Shown in pieces: positions 5,329 to 8,510 of a stretch of DNA of 8,510 nucleotides; position 1 is the first letter of the stretch; every line of letters starts with the position of its first letter. The position numbers were made by a program, and so were the translations under genes. Location: the NCBI GenBank assembly GCA_018302185.1, contig JAGVZX010000078.1, positions 1 to 8,510 on the forward strand, in the 5' to 3' direction. Origin of the DNA: Candidatus Woesearchaeota archaeon. Its GTDB lineage: Archaea > Nanobdellota > Nanobdellia > Woesearchaeales > UBA10200. The notes beneath the pieces are model-generated. The model saw only the letters and a program-made list of their open reading frames with translations, was not told the DNA's origin and made no database searches.

Positions 5329-6462
5329 ATGCAATCCCAAATAATAGGAAAGATAATCACTTCATTAGATGCTTCTTTGAAGCTTAATGGGAATGAAGCG
5401 ATAGAGTTCAATCTCCCTGGCTATAAGGCAGTGCCTATCACTAAGAGTAATTTTCATGCGATTAAGGTTGAGGGTTTAGTAAGCAAAAAGATCGCATTTA
5501 TCGATGGCGGCAATGCAGAGCTTCTTTCTGCGCCTAATTTCTCACTTCAGTTTGTAAGGGTATTTGCGTGCATCTTTCAAGATAATAAGAGAATCTTCTC
5601 GAAAAAAAGAGAGTTTTATGTTCTGGCTAGATGCGTGAATAGATTAAGTGACGATGGAAAAAAAGAATTGGCATATTCTGCTGAAGTATTTGATGCAAAC
5701 AAAGCAAGTGGAAAAGTAGAAGAGCCATTGATTGATGCTTCTGACTTATTATTTGCAGCAGATGACGAGACAATAAGAGATGGTATCCATAATGCAAATA
5801 TTTCCACAATCGGAGAGATTGCCAGAAAGTTTGGGGAGATTGCACTAGCTAAAGAAGTTGTAAATGAACTTGAAGAGAATGATATGCTTGTCTTAGACGG
5901 CAGTTTGCAGGCAACGATAACTAATCATAAGAAGTATCTGGAGCAATTGTATGATGCAGCAAATGCTAAGAGAGTTATTGTAAGCGCGCTTGCAAAGACA
6001 TCTAGACTATTTACCAACAATGGAAACAGTGTTGCAGGATTGCTGAATGAGATAAGCGCAAATGCAGAAGTGGATGGTGAAATCTTTAAAAACACTGCTT
6101 GGTACTATTATCCTATTGTGACAATTGAGAATGAAAACCATCAGGCAGAGCTTTTTTTTGTCAAATTAAATAAAGCTAGTGAGTATGTGTTTAGGTTTGA
6201 GATATTTAAAGGAAACCTAATTGATAAAGATAATCTATTTTTAAATTATATATTTGCAGTACTTGCGCATAACTCAAAAGATCTAATATTCCCTGGCTAT
6301 CCTTATGGTTTAATATTTGCAGACAAATTAGCTAGAGTTTCTAACAATGAGAAGGAATATCTTACTACCATGTTCCAGGCAAAAGCAGGAAAGACCTGGA
6401 ATATTATCAAGAAATATCTTAATGCTGTGAATGCGCATGATGTGCTGGATAGGATCGGATAA
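5329..6462 (+). CDS. nurA: NurA-family 5'-3' nuclease domain protein
   Basis: NurA is an archaeal manganese-dependent nuclease that normally works with the HerA helicase in double-strand-break end resection together with Mre11-Rad50. The 377-residue protein shows the family landmarks in order. AFIDGG (56-61) carries the first acidic ligand, Asp59, on strand one. LVLDGSL (188-193 region) carries the second, Asp190. ALAKTSRL (220-227) matches the conserved Lys/Ser segment. GYPYGLIFADKLARVSN (323-339) carries the last, Asp332. The first motif reads Asp-Gly-Gly where many NurA proteins have Asp-Gly-Ser. There is no signal peptide or membrane helix. The gene has a TATA-like box 25 bases before ATG and no SD. 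It overlaps the following metallopeptidase-like gene by one base (TAATG), implying co-translation. No herA is in the window, which is unusual, because herA and nurA are commonly adjacent in archaea. Confidence 0.85.
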   Translation: MQSQIIGKIITSLDASLKLNGNEAIEFNLPGYKAVPITKSNFHAIKVEGLVSKKIAFIDGGNAELLSAPNFSLQFVRVFACIFQDNKRIFSKKREFYVLARCVNRLSDDGKKELAYSAEVFDANKASGKVEEPLIDASDLLFAADDETIRDGIHNANISTIGEIARKFGEIALAKEVVNELEENDMLVLDGSLQATITNHKKYLEQLYDAANAKRVIVSALAKTSRLFTNNGNSVAGLLNEISANAEVDGEIFKNTAWYYYPIVTIENENHQAELFFVKLNKASEYVFRFEIFKGNLIDKDNLFLNYIFAVLAHNSKDLIFPGYPYGLIFADKLARVSNNEKEYLTTMFQAKAGKTWNIIKKYLNAVNAHDVLDRIG

Positions 6463-7136
6463 TGAAAATGATAGAGCAAATACTTATTGAAGGTGTTGGA
6501 GAAGTTACTTTAGAATGGATTATTGAGAATGAAAAAAAAGTGGTTAAACAATATGTAGTGGTTAGAGCAAATAAACTTTATGATTTATTATCTTATGTTC
6601 CTGCAGGATTTGAGGTTAGATTAAATCGGCGATATCTGGGACCAAACACTAAAGAGGAGCCAATACAGATAGGGGTCCCTGATAGTGCTTATTATGTAGC
6701 AGTTGCATTGCATGAGATAGGTCATGCCAGAAGATATCTTGACACTGCTTATGATTCTCAGCGTTATAATCTTACTAGCTATATGGCTGAAAGTAGTGAT
6801 CCAAAATTGACTTTAGAATTGATTAATGAGTATATGGATGAAGAGTATGGTCCATGGGAATTTTCTTTGCAGGTTTTAAGAACAATGCAACTCAGTGAAG
6901 AAACAATGCGCTTAATATATTGGAAACTTAACCAGGGCTTAAATTCGCATCTTGCAGGTTTTTTAACTTTATCTGCTCTTACAATTGCAGCGATAAATGC
7001 TGGTACAACTTCTGATAAAATTAGAGACCAGATATTGCGCAAAAGAGAAGAATGGATAAAACGTGTAATAGGAGATTATGATCTGCCTGCTGAATACATT
7101 GAATCTAGAGGAAAAGGTATAACAGTGACGATATAA
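6462..7136 (+). CDS. Putative zinc metallopeptidase-like protein with HEIGH motif
   Basis: The 224-residue protein contains a zincin-type HExxH motif, ALHEIGHAR (82-90), with His84, Glu85 and His88 as expected zinc ligands and general base. A helix about 40 residues later (EEYGPWEFSLQVL, 127-139) holds Glu128 and Glu133 as candidates for the third ligand, as in gluzincin-like families such as ImmA/IrrE. A mildly hydrophobic helix at 165-181 may be structural. There is no signal peptide, so it is probably cytoplasmic. ATG at 6462 shares a base with the nurA stop; a second in-frame ATG at 6468 is a possible start. The tight coupling to nurA suggests a linked role, for example trimming or relieving a regulator in the DNA-damage response, but this is inference. 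The substrate and exact family are not recognised. Confidence 0.7.
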   Translation: MKMIEQILIEGVGEVTLEWIIENEKKVVKQYVVVRANKLYDLLSYVPAGFEVRLNRRYLGPNTKEEPIQIGVPDSAYYVAVALHEIGHARRYLDTAYDSQRYNLTSYMAESSDPKLTLELINEYMDEEYGPWEFSLQVLRTMQLSEETMRLIYWKLNQGLNSHLAGFLTLSALTIAAINAGTTSDKIRDQILRKREEWIKRVIGDYDLPAEYIESRGKGITVTI

Positions 7137-7182
7137 AAGAATAGTTTTCTAATTATTAATACACTATTTTAAAATGGTAATA

Positions 7183-7196
7183 AAAGTTTATATACC
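7183..7196 (+). promoter_or_regulatory. Strong archaeal BRE/TATA promoter upstream of the small membrane protein
   Basis: AAAAGTTTATATACC is a near-consensus purine-rich BRE plus TATA box. Transcription would start near 7218, leaving a leader of about 107 bases before the ATG at 7325. The leader holds a possible imperfect hairpin at 7253-7284 (GCTAAA with TTTAGC outside, GTATG with CATAC inside). A weaker TATA-like TTTAAAT near 7292-7298 is also present but would place the start of transcription beyond the SD. Confidence 0.6.
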
Positions 7197-7324
7197 ATCA
7201 AACAATTAGGGCTTAGATTAGGTATATACAGCTAGAATATGGTTTGAATATAGCTAAATCCTAGTATGTATCATACGTTTTAGCATATATCATTTAAATC
7301 AGGGAAAGAGAGGTGAATATTATC

Positions 7325-7741
7325 ATGGCAAAAAAGAAAAAAGTAGCTAGAGCTGTTAGTGCTCCTGTCGTAAGTACCCCAGCAGCTAGTCCTGCACTGA
7401 AGACATATGAGCGCAATCTAGGACATCTTGCTTTTATCGCAGGAGTCATTGTCGCGATCATTGCTGGCATTTCAAGCTCAATTCTTGAAGAGCATGTTGT
7501 AACCCTAGTTCTAGTCGTTCTTGGTCTTGTAGTTGGCTTCATGAACATCACTTCAGAAGAATACACAGGCTTCTTGGTAGCAGCAATCGCATTGATGGTT
7601 GCTGGAGTAGCTGATGTATTATCTATCCCATATGTGGGAGAAATCTTGAACAACGTTTTAAGAAACATAGCAAAGTTCGTTGCTCCTGCTGCATTGGTTG
7701 TTGCATTGAAAGCAGTCAAGAAGCTTGCTGAATACCAGTAA
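7325..7741 (+). CDS. Small multi-pass membrane protein of unknown function
   Basis: The 138-residue protein has a Lys-rich N-terminus (KKKK at 3-6), then an Ala/Pro/Ser/Val-rich flexible stretch to about residue 25. Hydrophobic segments follow at about 34-53, 57-73 and 82-101, with a further Ala/Val-rich helix at 116-134 that may be amphipathic. It has no cysteines, no catalytic motif and no recognised family. The positive N-terminus suggests that end stays in the cytoplasm. GAGGTGA (7310-7316) is a strong SD eight bases before ATG 7325, so the GTG at 7313 within the SD is not the start. A near-consensus promoter, strong SD and T-rich terminator all point to a well-expressed single gene. A structural or membrane-organising role would fit, but this is a guess. 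Confidence 0.8.
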   Translation: MAKKKKVARAVSAPVVSTPAASPALKTYERNLGHLAFIAGVIVAIIAGISSSILEEHVVTLVLVVLGLVVGFMNITSEEYTGFLVAAIALMVAGVADVLSIPYVGEILNNVLRNIAKFVAPAALVVALKAVKKLAEYQ

Positions 7742-7742
7742 G

Positions 7743-7800
7743 TCTTTTATCTTTTTAATTTGTTTTTTTGTTCTTTATCTTTGATTTCTTATTCTTAATT
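7743..7800 (+). terminator. T-rich terminator after the small membrane protein
   Basis: Directly after the stop codon the plus strand is dominated by T, with runs such as CTTTTTA and seven consecutive Ts at 7763-7769, and no strong hairpin. This is the usual form of an archaeal intrinsic terminator. Confidence 0.7.
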
Positions 7801-7845
7801 CATTTATGGCCAATCATCTTATCTCTTGTTTGCATAACAGATATG

Positions 7846-7860
7846 TTTATATAATATAAA
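7846..7860 (+). promoter_or_regulatory. TATA box of the PfkB-family kinase gene
   Basis: TTTATATAATATAAA lies about 25-30 bases before the ATG at 7879, and no SD precedes that ATG. Both fit a leaderless transcript. Confidence 0.65.
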
Positions 7861-7878
7861 TAATTTAATCACTGAATC

Positions 7879-8510
7879 ATGTACGACGTAATAGCAATAG
7901 GAAGCGCAACAATCGATGTCTTTCTGCAGACAGACAAGAGGTATGTGCGCAATAATCAGATTAAAGGCAATCATGTCGAAGAGTATTGTTTTCCTGTCGG
8001 CACAAAATTATTAGTCAGAAATCTAGAGTTTTCCACTGGCGGCGGCGGCACAAATACTGCAGTTGCTTTCTCCAGGCTGGGATTAAAGACAGCATATTTG
8101 GGGAAATTAGGGAATGATAATCCTGCAAAAGTCGTGTTAGATGCGCTTAAGGCAGAGAAAGTTGACACTAGCTTAGTGGTCATTGAGAAAGAAGCAAAGA
8201 AAAATCCTAAAAACTCGAATACTGAGAACCTGAAGATCCAAAAAAATTCTAAAAAGACAGGCTATTCTACAATCATTGACGCAGACGGTGAAGATCGTAC
8301 AATATTTGCATTCAAGGGAGCCAATGATAATCTGCTTTTTAATGAGCTCAACCTAAAAAAGATCAAGCAAACACGCTGGATATATCTTGGCTCGATGATG
8401 GGCAAATCCCTTTTGACAGCTGAAAAGATTGCTGAATTTGCGAGAAAGAACTGCATCTGCCTTGCATTCAATACTAGCACATATCTTGCAAAAAAAGGAC
8501 TTTCTTATTT
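7879..8510 (+). CDS. PfkB/ribokinase-family sugar kinase, N-terminal part (runs off the window)
   Basis: The frame is open from ATG 7879 to the right edge, giving 210 residues of a protein usually about 300-340 long. The start MYDVIAIGSATIDVF matches the first strand and substrate Asp region of the PfkB fold. STGGGGTNTAVAFSRLGL (52-69) is the first PfkB signature, with the glycine-rich turn that binds the sugar. TGYSTIIDADGEDRTIFAFKGAND (127-150) is the usual lid-to-core stretch. The ATP-binding signature (DTxGAGD) would lie beyond the edge. Residues 103-126 are a Lys/Asn-rich insertion, where relatives normally pass straight from the strand ending in VVI to the Thr-Gly. The substrate could be a ribose, adenosine or fructose-type compound and cannot be decided. 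The gene appears leaderless. Confidence 0.9.
   Translation, partial: MYDVIAIGSATIDVFLQTDKRYVRNNQIKGNHVEEYCFPVGTKLLVRNLEFSTGGGGTNTAVAFSRLGLKTAYLGKLGNDNPAKVVLDALKAEKVDTSLVVIEKEAKKNPKNSNTENLKIQKNSKKTGYSTIIDADGEDRTIFAFKGANDNLLFNELNLKKIKQTRWIYLGSMMGKSLLTAEKIAEFARKNCICLAFNTSTYLAKKGLSY

Noticed and set aside
6539..6566. Two imperfect reverse-orientation matches to the 14-base repeat (AGTGGTTAAAC and TGTAGTGGTTA) inside the metallopeptidase-like gene
   Set aside because: They encode Val/Lys-rich codons (KVVK, YVVVR), are not exact, and do not follow the 66-base spacing, so coding coincidence is the simpler reading.
7294..7719. A 141-codon minus-strand frame rich in Thr and Ala opposite the small membrane protein
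   Set aside because: It is the mirror of Val/Ala-rich codons in a gene with strong promoter, SD and terminator; low complexity explains the open frame.

Overview
The window looks like part of an AT-rich archaeal genome, most likely a DPANN-type lineage (Woesearchaeota/Pacearchaeota-like). This assignment is inference. It rests on a NurA-family nuclease, archaeal TATA boxes about 25-30 bases before start codons, several apparently leaderless genes next to genes with strong Shine-Dalgarno (SD) sites, and T-rich terminators. Several proteins have a bacterial flavour (MutS, the ABC1/UbiB kinase with its phasin-like partner, Fic), as often seen in such genomes. There is no gene-free stretch above 300 bases, and I saw no rRNA, tRNA, CRISPR array or transposase.

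Left part (1-2094, mostly minus strand). The 5' end of mutS enters from the left edge and runs into a perfect 35-base fold-back inverted repeat at the very start of the window. That repeat is probably an assembly or amplification chimera. Next come an unassigned coding remnant (646-759), a two-part protein with a helical N-terminal half and a type I phosphoribosyltransferase C-terminal half, and, just upstream in the same reading frame, a possible 45-residue membrane micro-protein ending in TAG.

Middle (2095-4122, plus strand). An ABC1/UbiB/AarF atypical kinase with two C-terminal membrane helices is followed by a small phasin-like helical protein.

Fic island (4130-5233). A minus-strand class II Fic (AMPylase-type) gene is bracketed on both sides by a pair of perfect 14-base repeats (AGTTAACCACTACA). 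Both pairs have exactly the same 66-base period, and one copy lies in the fic core promoter. This is the most unusual structure in the window.

Right part (5329-8510, plus strand). nurA overlaps by one base a gene for a HEIGH-motif zinc metallopeptidase-like protein. A 138-residue small multi-pass membrane protein follows, with a strong SD and a leader of about 110 bases, then a T-rich terminator. Last is the 5' part of a leaderless PfkB-family sugar kinase gene that runs off the right edge and carries a Lys/Asn-rich insertion.

Likely transcription units: mutS alone; micro-ORF plus phosphoribosyltransferase; ubiB-like plus phasin-like (the latter possibly also from its own promoter); fic alone; nurA plus metallopeptidase; the membrane protein alone; pfkB alone.
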